Below are positions 27,701-36,315 of a DNA stretch of 64,000 nucleotides, piece by piece (the first letter of the stretch is position 1; each line of letters opens with the position of its first letter). The position numbers and the translations under genes are program-made. A model generated the notes under the pieces. It searched no databases, was not told the DNA's origin, and saw only the letters and a list, made by a program, of their open reading frames with translations. The stretch is from Pseudomonas entomophila (GTDB lineage: Bacteria; Pseudomonadota; Gammaproteobacteria; Pseudomonadales; Pseudomonadaceae), in assembly GCF_013523125.1 (NCBI RefSeq), contig NZ_JAAMQJ010000016.1, positions 33,493 to 97,492 on the forward strand, in the 5' to 3' direction.

Positions 27701-28780
27701 ATGGCTGATTTACCGATCGATGACCTTAACGTCGCTTCCAACGAGACGCTGATCACCCCCGATCAGCTCAAGCGGGAGCTCCCCCTCAGCGCCAGCGCCT
27801 TGCAGACCGTGACGGCCGGTCGCGACGTGGTGCGCAACATTCTGGACGGCAAGGATCATCGCCTGTTCGTGGTCGTGGGCCCTTGCTCCATCCACGACAT
27901 CGACGCGGCGCACGAGTACGCCGAACGTTTGAAAGTGCTGGCCGACGAGGTATCCGACACGCTGTACCTGGTGATGCGTGTGTACTTCGAGAAGCCGCGC
28001 ACCACCGTCGGCTGGAAAGGCCTGATCAACGACCCGTACCTGGATGACTCGTTCAAGATCCAGGACGGCCTGCACATCGGACGCAAGCTGTTGCTCGACC
28101 TGGCCGAGAAAGGTCTGCCGACCGCCACCGAAGCGCTTGACCCGATCTCGCCGCAGTACCTGCAGGACCTGATCAGCTGGTCGGCCATCGGCGCCCGCAC
28201 CACCGAATCGCAGACGCACCGTGAGATGGCCTCGGGTCTGTCTTCGGCGGTGGGCTTCAAGAACGGCACCGACGGCGGCCTGACCGTGGCGATCAACGCC
28301 TTGCAGTCGGTCTCCAAACCGCACCGTTTCCTGGGCATCAACCAGGAAGGTGGCGTCTCGATCGTCACCACCAAGGGCAACGCCTACGGGCACGTGGTGC
28401 TGCGTGGCGGCAATGGCAAGCCCAACTACGATTCGGTCAGCGTCGCCCTGTGCGAGCAGGACCTGGCCAAGGCCAGGATCAAGGCCAACATCATGGTCGA
28501 CTGCAGCCACGCCAACTCCAACAAAGACCCGGCCTTGCAGCCACTGGTCATGGACAACGTGGCCAACCAGATCGTCGAAGGCAATCGGTCGATCATCGGC
28601 TTGATGGTCGAAAGTCACCTGAACTGGGGCTGCCAGTCGATCCCCAAGGACCTGTCCGAGCTCCAGTATGGCGTGTCGGTGACCGATGCCTGCATCGACT
28701 GGTCCGCGACGGAAAAAGCCTTGCGCAGCATGCGCGACAAGCTCAAGGATGTACTGCCGCATCGTCAGCGCGGTGAGTGA
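27701..28780 (+). CDS. 3-deoxy-7-phosphoheptulonate (DAHP) synthase, class I
   Basis: 359 residues from the ATG at 27701; the frame opens earlier without support. First step of the shikimate pathway, from PEP and erythrose-4-phosphate. VVVGPCSIHD, MRVYFEKPRTTVGWKG, GARTTESQTHREMASGLS and IMVDCSHANSNKDP are the class I AroF/G/H motifs, including the metal-binding Cys and His. Several isozymes exist in pseudomonads. This one resembles AroF-1, but feedback specificity (Tyr, Phe or Trp) cannot be read with certainty. Confidence 0.94.
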   Translation: MADLPIDDLNVASNETLITPDQLKRELPLSASALQTVTAGRDVVRNILDGKDHRLFVVVGPCSIHDIDAAHEYAERLKVLADEVSDTLYLVMRVYFEKPRTTVGWKGLINDPYLDDSFKIQDGLHIGRKLLLDLAEKGLPTATEALDPISPQYLQDLISWSAIGARTTESQTHREMASGLSSAVGFKNGTDGGLTVAINALQSVSKPHRFLGINQEGGVSIVTTKGNAYGHVVLRGGNGKPNYDSVSVALCEQDLAKARIKANIMVDCSHANSNKDPALQPLVMDNVANQIVEGNRSIIGLMVESHLNWGCQSIPKDLSELQYGVSVTDACIDWSATEKALRSMRDKLKDVLPHRQRGE

Positions 28781-28798
28781 TTGATACCGATGAGCGCG

Positions 28799-28825
28799 AA
28801 GGCGTCCGGCCCTGCCGGGCGCCTT
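28799..28825. terminator. Hairpin between convergent genes
   Basis: AAGGCGTCCGGC, CCT, GCCGGGCGCCTT forms a strong stem between the DAHP synthase and the convergent acetyltransferase. No T-run follows on either side, so it may work with Rho or simply protect 3' ends. Confidence 0.55.
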
Positions 28826-28854
28826 GGAGGACGCTCAGGTCACGCCAGCGCCGA

Positions 28855-29136
28855 TCAGGTCTTGTGCACCTGGCGCTGATGCCGCTCCATGTATCGCTCG
28901 ACGTACGAACACGAAGGAATGACGGTGTAACCCATCTGCTCGGCGTAGGCCAACGCCTGCTCGGTGAGGGCCGCTGCGATGCCGCGTCCGCGCAACGCGT
29001 TGGGCACGAAGGTCCGGTAGATGTCCAAGGTCTGCTTGCCCAGGTCCATGTACGTCAGGTAGGCACGATGACCGTCCACGCTGGTTTCGAATTGATGACC
29101 GGCCTGGTCATGGTGAATGGTCAGCGCTTCGTTCAT
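28855..29136 (-). CDS. Small GNAT-fold acetyltransferase (YidJ/GATase-like)
   Basis: 93 residues from the ATG at 29136 (TAGGAG upstream). This is the minimal GNAT domain with the acetyl-CoA loop VPNALRGRGIAAALTEQALAYAEQMGY and the end PSCSYVERYMERH. Such short GNATs (PF14542-type) are widespread and lack known substrates. It converges on the DAHP synthase gene. Confidence 0.85.
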   Translation of the reverse strand: MNEALTIHHDQAGHQFETSVDGHRAYLTYMDLGKQTLDIYRTFVPNALRGRGIAAALTEQALAYAEQMGYTVIPSCSYVERYMERHQRQVHKT

Positions 29137-29622
29137 TGCAACTCCTAGTAGGCCCTTGCCTAGACCTTTTCTTGATCGACTGTGCATTCGACCTGCACCA
29201 CACTCGGGAAATCACGCTTCGTACAGGCGTCGTTCCAGCAGCAGTGGGCAAGCTTTCCTGATAGTAAGCGCGTGGGACGAGGTTGCTCAAGCGGCAACCT
29301 CTCGAAATGACAGAATGACGTCAGCCGTGCGATCAACAGGCCATGTAGACGAAAAGAAAGTGACAGTAGGAAGACCAACAAAACCCGACATGAAATGAGC
29401 AAGTTGGTTCCAGGAAAAGTTGCGTTTTTATGCACGCTTTTGACGTCGACCATGGCACCCCAAGAGTGACCGACACAGGCCTTGGAGGACATACCCTTTT
29501 TTTCACATTTCTTGCGCAATGTCCGTTTACTTACTACAAGTAATGAGTAGTATGTACGACGGCCAGTTTCTCTTTTGCGAGAGATGGCTACTTACTAGAT
29601 TAAAGTCCTTGAGGGGAACACG
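29137..29622. other. AT-rich oprI upstream region
   Basis: A 486-base stretch with no credible gene. The right half is unusually AT-rich for this genome and should hold the strong oprI promoter and leader. A small hairpin TCTC-TTTTGC-GAGA lies at about 29569-29584, close to the oprI ribosome binding site GAGGGGA. Confidence 0.6.
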
Positions 29623-29877
29623 ATGAACAATGCTCTGAAATTCTCTGCTCTGGCTCTGGCCGCCGTCCTGGCAACCGGTTGCAGCAGCAGCCACACCAAA
29701 GAAAGCGAAGCCCGCCTGACCGCTACCGAAGACGCTGCCGCTCGCGCCCAGGCACGTGCCGACGAAGCCTACCGCAAAGCCGACGACGCCATGGCTGCTG
29801 CTCAGAAAGCTCAGCAGACCGCTGACGAAGCCAACGAGCGCGCCCTGCGCATGCTGGACAAAGCCAGCCGCAAGTAA
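29623..29877 (+). CDS. oprI: Major outer-membrane murein lipoprotein OprI
   Basis: 84 residues. The lipoprotein signal ends at LATGC-SSS, so the mature protein starts at Cys20. The rest is an alanine-rich heptad coiled coil that forms trimers, ending in ASRK. The C-terminal lysine is the residue that in Braun-type lipoproteins is joined to diaminopimelate in peptidoglycan. GAGGGGA provides a strong ribosome binding site. It is monocistronic, with its own terminator. Confidence 0.97.
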   Translation: MNNALKFSALALAAVLATGCSSSHTKESEARLTATEDAAARAQARADEAYRKADDAMAAAQKAQQTADEANERALRMLDKASRK

Positions 29878-29893
29878 GCATCCTCAGGGATTG

Positions 29894-29930
29894 AAAAAAG
29901 GCCGACCCCCACAGGGGGCCGGCCTTTTTT
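29894..29930 (+). terminator. Intrinsic terminator of oprI
   Basis: AAAAAAGGCCGACCCCC, loop ACA, GGGGGCCGGCCTTTTTT. The A-run and T-run flank the stem, so it can act in both directions and also ends the convergent L,D-transpeptidase side. Confidence 0.93.
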
Positions 29931-30026
29931 CATGGCGGGCCTGGGCTCGTTCGACCAGGCCATGCCGACTGGGATCGCTTGCCGACCTGTTCACACGCCG
30001 ACAAGCGCCAGGGACCGACACCGCCT

Positions 30027-31004
30027 TCAGCGTAGCTCGTCAGGTATGTCCGATACCTTCGCCGTCGACTGCGAGGCATCGAGGGGTGTGGCGATCTCGA
30101 CCGGCAGACCATCTTCGGCAGCCAGCACGTCCCTCACCTTGTCCCAGTCCATGCGTACGTGCTGGGTCAGGTCGTCACGTTTGAGCAAGGTGTTGACCAA
30201 TGCCGTGTGCGTGTCGACGACCGAAGGATCGCCATGGTCATCCAGCGGCGTGTGCGCTTCCAGGTACACGGCGCCTGCATGCTTGCCGAACTTGTAAGGC
30301 TCATTGATGATACGCACCGGCGTGCCGACCGGTACGCGTTCGGAAAGTTCCAGTACATTATTATTGAACATGCGGAAACAGCCATGGCTGGTGCGCATGC
30401 CGATGCCAAACTTCTTGTTGGAACCGTGGATCAAGTAACCGGGTAACCCGAGGGTGAACTTGAACGGTCCGAGCGGATTGTCGGGTCCTGCCGGCACCAC
30501 GGCCGGCAGGATATCGCCGTCGGCGGCATGTTCGGCGCGAATCGAGGCCGGTGGGGTCCAGGTCGGATTGGGCGTCTTGGCGATAATCTTGGTCGTCGCG
30601 ATCGGCGAGCCCCATCCTTCGCGCCCGATCCCCAGCGGGTAGGTGTGCACGACGGGCTCGTCCTTGGGGAAGTAGTACATACGGTACTCGGCCAGGTTGA
30701 TCACGATGCCCTCCCGTGGCCCTGGAGGCAGGATGAAACGCGTCGGCAACACGATTTCAGTGCCGGCGCCCGGCAACCAGGGGTCCACGCCCGGGTTGGC
30801 CGCGATCATTTCCAGGTAGCCCAGGTCATTGGCCGTCCCAAGGTCGGCGAACGTGTCTTCGTATTTGGCCTTGATCACCTGGACCTGGCCGACGATGTCC
30901 TCACCAGGCGGCGGCAGCGGTAACTCCAACGCCACCGCAGGTCCTGTGGCCAGCAAGGCGGCCAGGGAGAGGCAACGCGCGACGGCGGGAAATTGCTGCA
31001 ACAT
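30027..31004 (-). CDS. L,D-transpeptidase (YkuD family)
   Basis: 325 residues: signal peptide (LSLAALLATGPAVA), a LysM-like segment (about 40-90, with NDLGYLEMIAANPGVDPWLPGAG), then a YkuD domain. The catalytic motif is HGSNKKFGIGMRTSHGCFRM with the nucleophilic Cys. The family includes E. coli ErfK/YbiS/YcfS, which attach Braun lipoprotein to peptidoglycan. Its location convergent with oprI makes OprI anchoring a natural role, by inference. It is periplasmic. Confidence 0.92.
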   Translation of the reverse strand: MLQQFPAVARCLSLAALLATGPAVALELPLPPPGEDIVGQVQVIKAKYEDTFADLGTANDLGYLEMIAANPGVDPWLPGAGTEIVLPTRFILPPGPREGIVINLAEYRMYYFPKDEPVVHTYPLGIGREGWGSPIATTKIIAKTPNPTWTPPASIRAEHAADGDILPAVVPAGPDNPLGPFKFTLGLPGYLIHGSNKKFGIGMRTSHGCFRMFNNNVLELSERVPVGTPVRIINEPYKFGKHAGAVYLEAHTPLDDHGDPSVVDTHTALVNTLLKRDDLTQHVRMDWDKVRDVLAAEDGLPVEIATPLDASQSTAKVSDIPDELR

Positions 31005-31110
31005 CCGGTAAATCCTTCGTCAGGGAGGGCAAGAGCGTCGATTGTATACCGGCGTACAAGCCCTCGGCATGGAACACGGCCAGGTTAGCCATTGAGATGA
31101 TCAACGGCGG

Positions 31111-31392
31111 TCAGAGTTCCGGCCAGACGGGTCGCGTGCCTCGCCGCTGGGCGTCAAGAATGGCCTTGCACAGCGGACACAGGCGGCTGTCACGGTGTAC
31201 CGTCGGGGGGACGGACGACCAACGCGGCTGCGCTGGCAGCAGCCCTCCACATAACGTACGGTCGACCGGTGCACCCAGTTCCAGCTGGCGAGCGATGAGG
31301 TGCACGCGCACTTCCTGACAAGCGAACAGGTCGAGCTGATCGTCAGGCTCGATCAACTGGTAGGCATGAAGGGACCAGGCAGGGCGCGGCAT
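31111..31392 (-). CDS. Small conserved-looking protein with a CxxC pair, function unknown
   Basis: 93 residues from the ATG at 31392; a frame 10 codons longer also exists. It is soluble, beginning MPRPAWSLHAYQLIEPDD, with one CPLC motif near residue 72 and another Cys earlier (TLCGG), which may bind zinc. Codon use is typical for the genome. I do not recognise a family. Confidence 0.55.
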   Translation of the reverse strand: MPRPAWSLHAYQLIEPDDQLDLFACQEVRVHLIARQLELGAPVDRTLCGGLLPAQPRWSSVPPTVHRDSRLCPLCKAILDAQRRGTRPVWPEL

Positions 31393-31450
31393 CAAGGTGT
31401 TCCAGAGCGGGGGGCGCCACATTAGCCGAAAGCCGCCCCCGATAAAAGCG

Positions 31451-32056
31451 TCAGAGCAGCGGTTTTATCACCGGCCAGGCGTTTTCCAGCAGCCGCTGCT
31501 GAGCGCCCTGGGCAGGATGAATCCCATCGGCCTGCATCAGGCTCGGCACCCCGCCGACCCCTTCCAGGAAGAACGGCACCAGCGGTACCGATTTCTGCCG
31601 GGCCAGGTCCTCGTAGACCCGTGCGAAGGCCGTGGTATAACGCACGCCATAGTTGGGCGGCAGACGCATGCCGAGCAGCACCACCTTGGCGCCCGCGGCA
31701 CGTGCCGCATCGATCATGTGGCCCAGGTTCTTCTCCAGCTGCCGGGGCGGCTGCCCACGCAGGCCATCGTTGCCGCCCAGTTCCACCACCACCAGGGTCG
31801 GCGCATGCCTGGACAGCAGGGCTGGCAGACGCGCTTGCCCGCCAGCGCTGGTGTCACCGCTGATCGAGGCATTGACCACCTGGTCCTTGAAACCCTCGGC
31901 CTGCACCCGCTGTCGCAACAGGGACACCCAACCGTGTTCAGGATCCAGGCCGAAGCCGGCACTGATGCTGTCACCGACCACCAGGACGGTGCCGGCCATC
32001 GCGCTCTGGGCCAGGCAGCACGCTGCAAGACCGATACTCATCCACCACCTTCGCAT
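31451..32056 (-). CDS. tesA: Periplasmic thioesterase/lysophospholipase TesA-like (SGNH hydrolase)
   Basis: 201 residues from the ATG at 32056, with GGAGA correctly spaced; another ATG four codons upstream overlaps the start of the divergent ABC gene. Signal peptide MSIGLAACCLAQSAMA. SGNH blocks: GDSIS (Ser30), GGND, and DGIHP with the catalytic Asp and His. It hydrolyses acyl thioesters and aryl or lysophospholipid esters. The divergent arrangement with ybbA-ybbP is the same as in E. coli. Confidence 0.93.
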   Translation of the reverse strand: MRRWWMSIGLAACCLAQSAMAGTVLVVGDSISAGFGLDPEHGWVSLLRQRVQAEGFKDQVVNASISGDTSAGGQARLPALLSRHAPTLVVVELGGNDGLRGQPPRQLEKNLGHMIDAARAAGAKVVLLGMRLPPNYGVRYTTAFARVYEDLARQKSVPLVPFFLEGVGGVPSLMQADGIHPAQGAQQRLLENAWPVIKPLL

Positions 32057-32066
32057 TGGAATCTCC

Positions 32067-32753
32067 ATGGTCCCCAGCATTCTCGTTGCCCAGCACCTTA
32101 GCAAAGTGGTCCCCAGCGCGGAAGGCGACCTCACCATTCTGCACGCGCTGTCCCTGTCGCTCGACCAGGGCGACAGCCTGGCCATCGTCGGGGCCTCGGG
32201 CTCGGGCAAATCCACGCTCCTCGGGCTGCTGGCCGGCCTCGACCAGCCAACGAGCGGCACGGTGGTGCTGGCCGGTCATGACCTGGGGCCGCTCGACGAG
32301 GACCAGCGGGCCAAGGTGCGTGCCGAGCATGTCGGCTTCGTGTTCCAGTCGTTCCAGTTGCTCGACAGCCTCGACGCGCTGGAGAACGTCATGCTGCCCA
32401 TGGAGCTCGAAGGCCGCAGCGACGCACGCGAACAGGCCCGCGCCTTGCTCGAGCGCGTCGGCCTGGGGCAGCGTCTGACCCACTCGCCCCGCCAACTGTC
32501 GGGAGGCGAACAGCAACGGGTGGCGATTGCACGGGCCTTCGCGGCACAGCCCTCGGTGCTGTTCGCCGATGAGCCGACCGGCAATCTGGACAGCCAGACG
32601 GGCGAACGCATCAGCGACTTGTTGTTCGAGCTCAACCAGGAGCGCGGCACGACCCTGGTGCTGGTCACCCATGACGGGCGGCTGGCGCAACGCTGCCGAC
32701 GCTCGATTCGTCTGGAAGGCGGCCAACTGGTCACCGAGCAGGCGCCACGATGA
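32067..32753 (+). CDS. ybbA: ABC transporter ATP-binding protein YbbA-like
   Basis: 228 residues from the ATG at 32067. Walker A is GASGSGKST, the Q-loop FVFQSF, the signature LSGGEQQRVAIARA and Walker B VLFADEPTGNLD, all typical of the LolD/MacB group. It partners the following FtsX-type permease, whose start overlaps its end by four bases. Its start codon shares bases with an alternative tesA start on the other strand. Confidence 0.93.
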   Translation: MVPSILVAQHLSKVVPSAEGDLTILHALSLSLDQGDSLAIVGASGSGKSTLLGLLAGLDQPTSGTVVLAGHDLGPLDEDQRAKVRAEHVGFVFQSFQLLDSLDALENVMLPMELEGRSDAREQARALLERVGLGQRLTHSPRQLSGGEQQRVAIARAFAAQPSVLFADEPTGNLDSQTGERISDLLFELNQERGTTLVLVTHDGRLAQRCRRSIRLEGGQLVTEQAPR

Positions 32754-35257
32754 GCGGGGTTCCGTTTTCTCGACTGTGCCGCCTGGCCCTGCGCCAGGTC
32801 TGGCGCGATGCGCGCACCCATGAGGTCCGCGTGCTGTTCTTCGCCTTGCTGGTGGCCGTCGCCGCCAGCACCGCCATCGGTTACTTCGGCGCGCGCCTCA
32901 ATGGCGCCATGCAACTGCGCGCCACCGAGTTTCTGGGGGCCGACCTGGTGCTGCAAGGGTCTTCGCCAGCGACGCAGACACAGCAGGGCATCGGGCGTGC
33001 GTCGGGCCTGACCGCTGCCCAGGTGGTCGAGTTCGCCAGCGTGGTGGCCTCGGACCAGGGTATTCAGCTGTCCAGCATCAAGGCCGTCGATGAAGCCTAC
33101 CCGTTACGTGGCCAGGTGCGCAGTGCTGCAGCGCCCTATGCGCCGGAGACGCCGGGGGGCGGCCCGGCGCCGGGCGAAGCGTGGGTGGAAGCCCGTCTCC
33201 TGGCGGCCCTGGACCTGGCCATCGGCGAGCGCATCGACGTTGGCCAGAAGACGCTGCGCATTGCGCGGGTCCTGACCTACGAGCCGGATCGCGCAGGCAA
33301 CTTCTATAGCTTGACGCCACGCGTACTGATCAATCTGAAGGACCTCGAGGCCACGGGCGTGATCCAGCCCGGAAGCCGTGTGACCTACCGTGACTTGTGG
33401 CGTGGCGACCCAACGGCGCTGAGCCAGTACCGTACCCAGCTCGAACCGACCTTGGGCGCCAACCAGCGCCTGCGCGATACGCGCGATGGCAATCAGCAGA
33501 TCGGCGGCGCCCTGGGCAAGGCCGAGCGCTACCTGAACATGGCCAGCCTGGTGGCGGTCTTGCTGGCAGGCGTGGCCGTCGCCCTGTCGGCCAGCCGCTA
33601 TGCGGCGCGACGACTCGACGCCAGTGCCCTGCTGCGTTGCCTGGGGCTCTCGCGTCGTGAGGCGTTGAGCCTGTTCTGCCTGCAGTTGGCCGTGCTGGGT
33701 CTGGTGGCGGCGTGTACAGGCGCCCTCCTCGGCTGGTTGGCGCAACTGGGACTGTTCCGATTGCTGCAAGGGCTGTTGCCGCCTGACGTACCGGCCGGTG
33801 GCCTGGCCCCTGCCCTGGCAGGCATGGGCACGGGGCTGGTGGCGTTGGCGGGGTTCGCCCTGCCGCCCCTGGCTGCCCTGGGCCGCGTCCCGCCCCTGCG
33901 CGTGCTGCGCCGTGACCTGCTGCCGGTGCCGGTCAGCAGTTGGCTGGTGTACGGCACGGCGCTGCTGGCCCTGGGCCTGATCATGTGGCGGCTGAGCCTC
34001 GACCTGCTGCTCACGTTCGCGCTGCTAGGGGGCGGCCTGGTCGCGGCAGGGCTGCTCGGTGGGCTGCTCCTGCTGGGCTTGCGCGGTGTACGTCGCCTGC
34101 TAGGCGATGCGCCGCTGGCCTGGCGACTGGGCCTGGGCCAGTTGCTGCGCCACCCCCTGTCGGCCGCCGGACAAGCCCTGGCCTTCGGATTGATCCTGAT
34201 GGCCATGGCCCTGGTCGCCTTGCTGCGTGGCGAGTTGCTCGACAACTGGCAGGCGCAGTTGCCTGAAGACGCACCGAACCATTTCGCGCTGAACATCCTG
34301 CCGGAAGAGCGCGAACCCTTCGTCCGGCACCTGGCCTCCATCGGCGCCACGGCTGCCCCGCTCTACCCGGTCATGCCGGGACGCCTGGTGGCTATCAACG
34401 ATCAGCCGGTACGCGAACGCGTGGCCGAGGACTCCACGGGCGGACGTGCCGTCCAACGCGATCTGAGCCTGACCTGGTCCGCCGACCTGCCCGCCGGCAA
34501 TGAAGTGACCGAAGGCCAGTGGTGGCAGGCCGCGCCGATGCCTGGCGCGGTGCCTGGCGTGTCGGTGGAAGCCGAACTGGCCCGCAGCCTGGCGCTGAAG
34601 CTGGGCGACGTGCTGCGCTTCGACATCGGTGGCGAGCTGCGCCAGGCCCAGGTCAGCAGCATGCGCTCGGTGCATTGGGACAACTTCCAGCCCAACTTCT
34701 ACATGATCTTCCAGCCCGACACCCTGCAAGGGCTGCCTGCCACCTACCTCACCAGCTTCCACCTGGCGCCCGGGCACGATCAGGCCGTGGTGACGCTGTC
34801 GCGCGCCTTCCCGGCGGTCACGCTGTTGCAAGTCGATGCCTTGCTCGAGCAGTTGCGCAGCATCCTCAAGCAGGTGACGCTGGCCGTGGAGTTCGTCCTG
34901 TTGTTCGTCCTGGCGGCCGGGCTGGCCGTGCTGTTCGCGGGCCTGCAAGCGACCTTGGACGAACGCATTCGCCAGGGCGCCCTGCTGCGCGCTCTGGGCG
35001 CCAGACGCACGCTGCTGGTGACCGCTCGGCGCATCGAGTTCGGACTATTGGGCGCCGTGAGCGGCCTGCTGGCGGCGCTCGGCTGCGAGTTGATCACCCT
35101 GGTGCTGTACCGCTTCGCCTTCGCCCTGCCCTGGGCACCGCACCCGGGGTTGCTGGCGCTGCCGCTGTTCGGTGCGCTTCTGGTCGGCGCCGCGGGCATC
35201 GTGGGCACGCGACGGGCATTGACGGCCAGCCCCTTGACCGTCTTGCGAGAATCCTGA
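32750..35257 (+). CDS. ybbP: FtsX-family ABC permease YbbP-like
   Basis: 835 residues. One N-terminal helix and a large periplasmic domain precede helices at about 255-290, 305-340 and 345-380. A central set (about 395-500) follows, then a second periplasmic domain and a final FtsX block (about 705-830). This long double-FtsX form is the YbbP type. With YbbA it probably extracts or exports lipophilic compounds or lipoproteins at the inner membrane, by family analogy. The linked esterase TesA suggests lipid-related work. Confidence 0.92.
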   Translation: MSGVPFSRLCRLALRQVWRDARTHEVRVLFFALLVAVAASTAIGYFGARLNGAMQLRATEFLGADLVLQGSSPATQTQQGIGRASGLTAAQVVEFASVVASDQGIQLSSIKAVDEAYPLRGQVRSAAAPYAPETPGGGPAPGEAWVEARLLAALDLAIGERIDVGQKTLRIARVLTYEPDRAGNFYSLTPRVLINLKDLEATGVIQPGSRVTYRDLWRGDPTALSQYRTQLEPTLGANQRLRDTRDGNQQIGGALGKAERYLNMASLVAVLLAGVAVALSASRYAARRLDASALLRCLGLSRREALSLFCLQLAVLGLVAACTGALLGWLAQLGLFRLLQGLLPPDVPAGGLAPALAGMGTGLVALAGFALPPLAALGRVPPLRVLRRDLLPVPVSSWLVYGTALLALGLIMWRLSLDLLLTFALLGGGLVAAGLLGGLLLLGLRGVRRLLGDAPLAWRLGLGQLLRHPLSAAGQALAFGLILMAMALVALLRGELLDNWQAQLPEDAPNHFALNILPEEREPFVRHLASIGATAAPLYPVMPGRLVAINDQPVRERVAEDSTGGRAVQRDLSLTWSADLPAGNEVTEGQWWQAAPMPGAVPGVSVEAELARSLALKLGDVLRFDIGGELRQAQVSSMRSVHWDNFQPNFYMIFQPDTLQGLPATYLTSFHLAPGHDQAVVTLSRAFPAVTLLQVDALLEQLRSILKQVTLAVEFVLLFVLAAGLAVLFAGLQATLDERIRQGALLRALGARRTLLVTARRIEFGLLGAVSGLLAALGCELITLVLYRFAFALPWAPHPGLLALPLFGALLVGAAGIVGTRRALTASPLTVLRES

Positions 35258-35281
35258 GGGGCGACGCCAGCCCTCTGCACG

Positions 35282-35299
35282 CTGGGCGCCGAGGCCCAG
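35282..35299. terminator. Hairpin between convergent ybbP and greB
   Basis: CTGGGC, GCCGAG, GCCCAG. A modest stem in the 59-base gap with no T-run, so its role as a terminator is weakly supported. Confidence 0.35.
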
Positions 35300-35316
35300 T
35301 GTGCATCACCGTCGCT

Positions 35317-35793
35317 TCATGGCACGTCGTACCAGATCCGATTGACGTACCAAGTCGCCTCCCCGGTCGGGGTCTGCACCACCACTTCATCGTCCACCCC
35401 TTTCTTGAGCAGCGCACGGGCCATGGGCGAGTCGATGGAGATGTAGTCGTTACGCCCGTGGATCTCGTCGTAGCCGACGACACGAAAGGTCAGGATCTGC
35501 CCCTCGTCATTCTCGATCTCAACCCAGGCGCCGAAGTAGACCTTGCCTTCCTGCTCCGGCGCGTAGGCGACCACCTTGACGTCTTCCAGGCGCTTGCGCA
35601 GGTAGCGCACCCGGCGGTCGATCTCGCGCAGCAGCTTCTTGTTGTACTGGTAGTCGGCGTTCTCGCTGCGATCGCCCAGCGAGGCGGCCCAGGCCACCTT
35701 CTGGGTGATCTCGGGGCGGTACACGCGCCACAGGTGGTCGAGCTCCTGCTTGAGGGCCAGATGACCGGCGGTGGTGATGATGTTGGTGCTCAC
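35317..35793 (-). CDS. greB: Transcription elongation factor GreB
   Basis: 158 residues from a GTG start with AAGGAG upstream. The coiled coil contains the acidic tip DRSENADYQY that projects into the RNA polymerase secondary channel to stimulate cleavage of backtracked RNA. The C-terminal domain ends in YVNRIWYDVP. The linker sequence LREIDRRVRYLRKRLEDVKVV identifies GreB rather than GreA. Confidence 0.96.
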   Translation of the reverse strand: MSTNIITTAGHLALKQELDHLWRVYRPEITQKVAWAASLGDRSENADYQYNKKLLREIDRRVRYLRKRLEDVKVVAYAPEQEGKVYFGAWVEIENDEGQILTFRVVGYDEIHGRNDYISIDSPMARALLKKGVDDEVVVQTPTGEATWYVNRIWYDVP

Positions 35794-35821
35794 ACAGGGC
35801 TCCTTACAGTCGCGACCGGGC

Positions 35822-36142
35822 TCAGCCGCGGGTGATCAACCCTTGCCGCGCGATACGGGTCAGGTGACCGATGATCTCGCCGGCCTCGCGGCCCACGGGC
35901 GCCTGCACCACCGCCAGGTCGAACTGATCGTCCGCATGGCTGGACAAGTCCTGCCCGACGTCGGCGAACTGGATCAGGAACGCCCGTGCCTGGCCCTTGC
36001 GCCGGGACAGACCGTCGAGGTGGCGCAGCAAGGTCGGCTGGTGATGGCCGCCCAACAGGATACGTGGGGTGCGCGTGGGAGAGGCCTTGGCCAGGGGGCT
36101 CAGGCAGACGCTGGTGCGTGGGCAGCTGGATGAATGACTCAT
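35822..36142 (-). CDS. Small uncharacterised protein
   Basis: 106 residues from the ATG at 36142, which has GGAG upstream. Ser/Pro/Arg-rich start (MSHSSSCPRTSVCLSPLAK), then a compact domain with TLLRHLDGL, ARAFLIQFADVGQDLSSHADDQFDLAVVQAPVG and GEIIGHLTRIARQGLITRG. The last part looks like a small alpha/beta fold. No family recognised. It precedes greB by 28 bases in the same direction and is probably cotranscribed. Confidence 0.6.
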   Translation of the reverse strand: MSHSSSCPRTSVCLSPLAKASPTRTPRILLGGHHQPTLLRHLDGLSRRKGQARAFLIQFADVGQDLSSHADDQFDLAVVQAPVGREAGEIIGHLTRIARQGLITRG

Positions 36143-36315
36143 GATGCGTTCTCCGCCTCGCCAATCTCGCTGGGCAGCGGTGGGAGGCGTCACCGAACCA
36201 GCGCTTTAGCGGTATTTCGGACTGGCACGTGGCGTGTCCCGCGCCCCGCAAGTAGCTGTTTAAATCGGCGCGATCGCTATGCTAGAGCGACCTGCGACGG
36301 TTTACAAGCCTTGAC

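Noticed and set aside
29160..29519. Minus-strand frame of 119 codons upstream of oprI
   Set aside because: No ribosome binding site, irregular codon use and AT-rich promoter-type DNA; better explained as the oprI control region.
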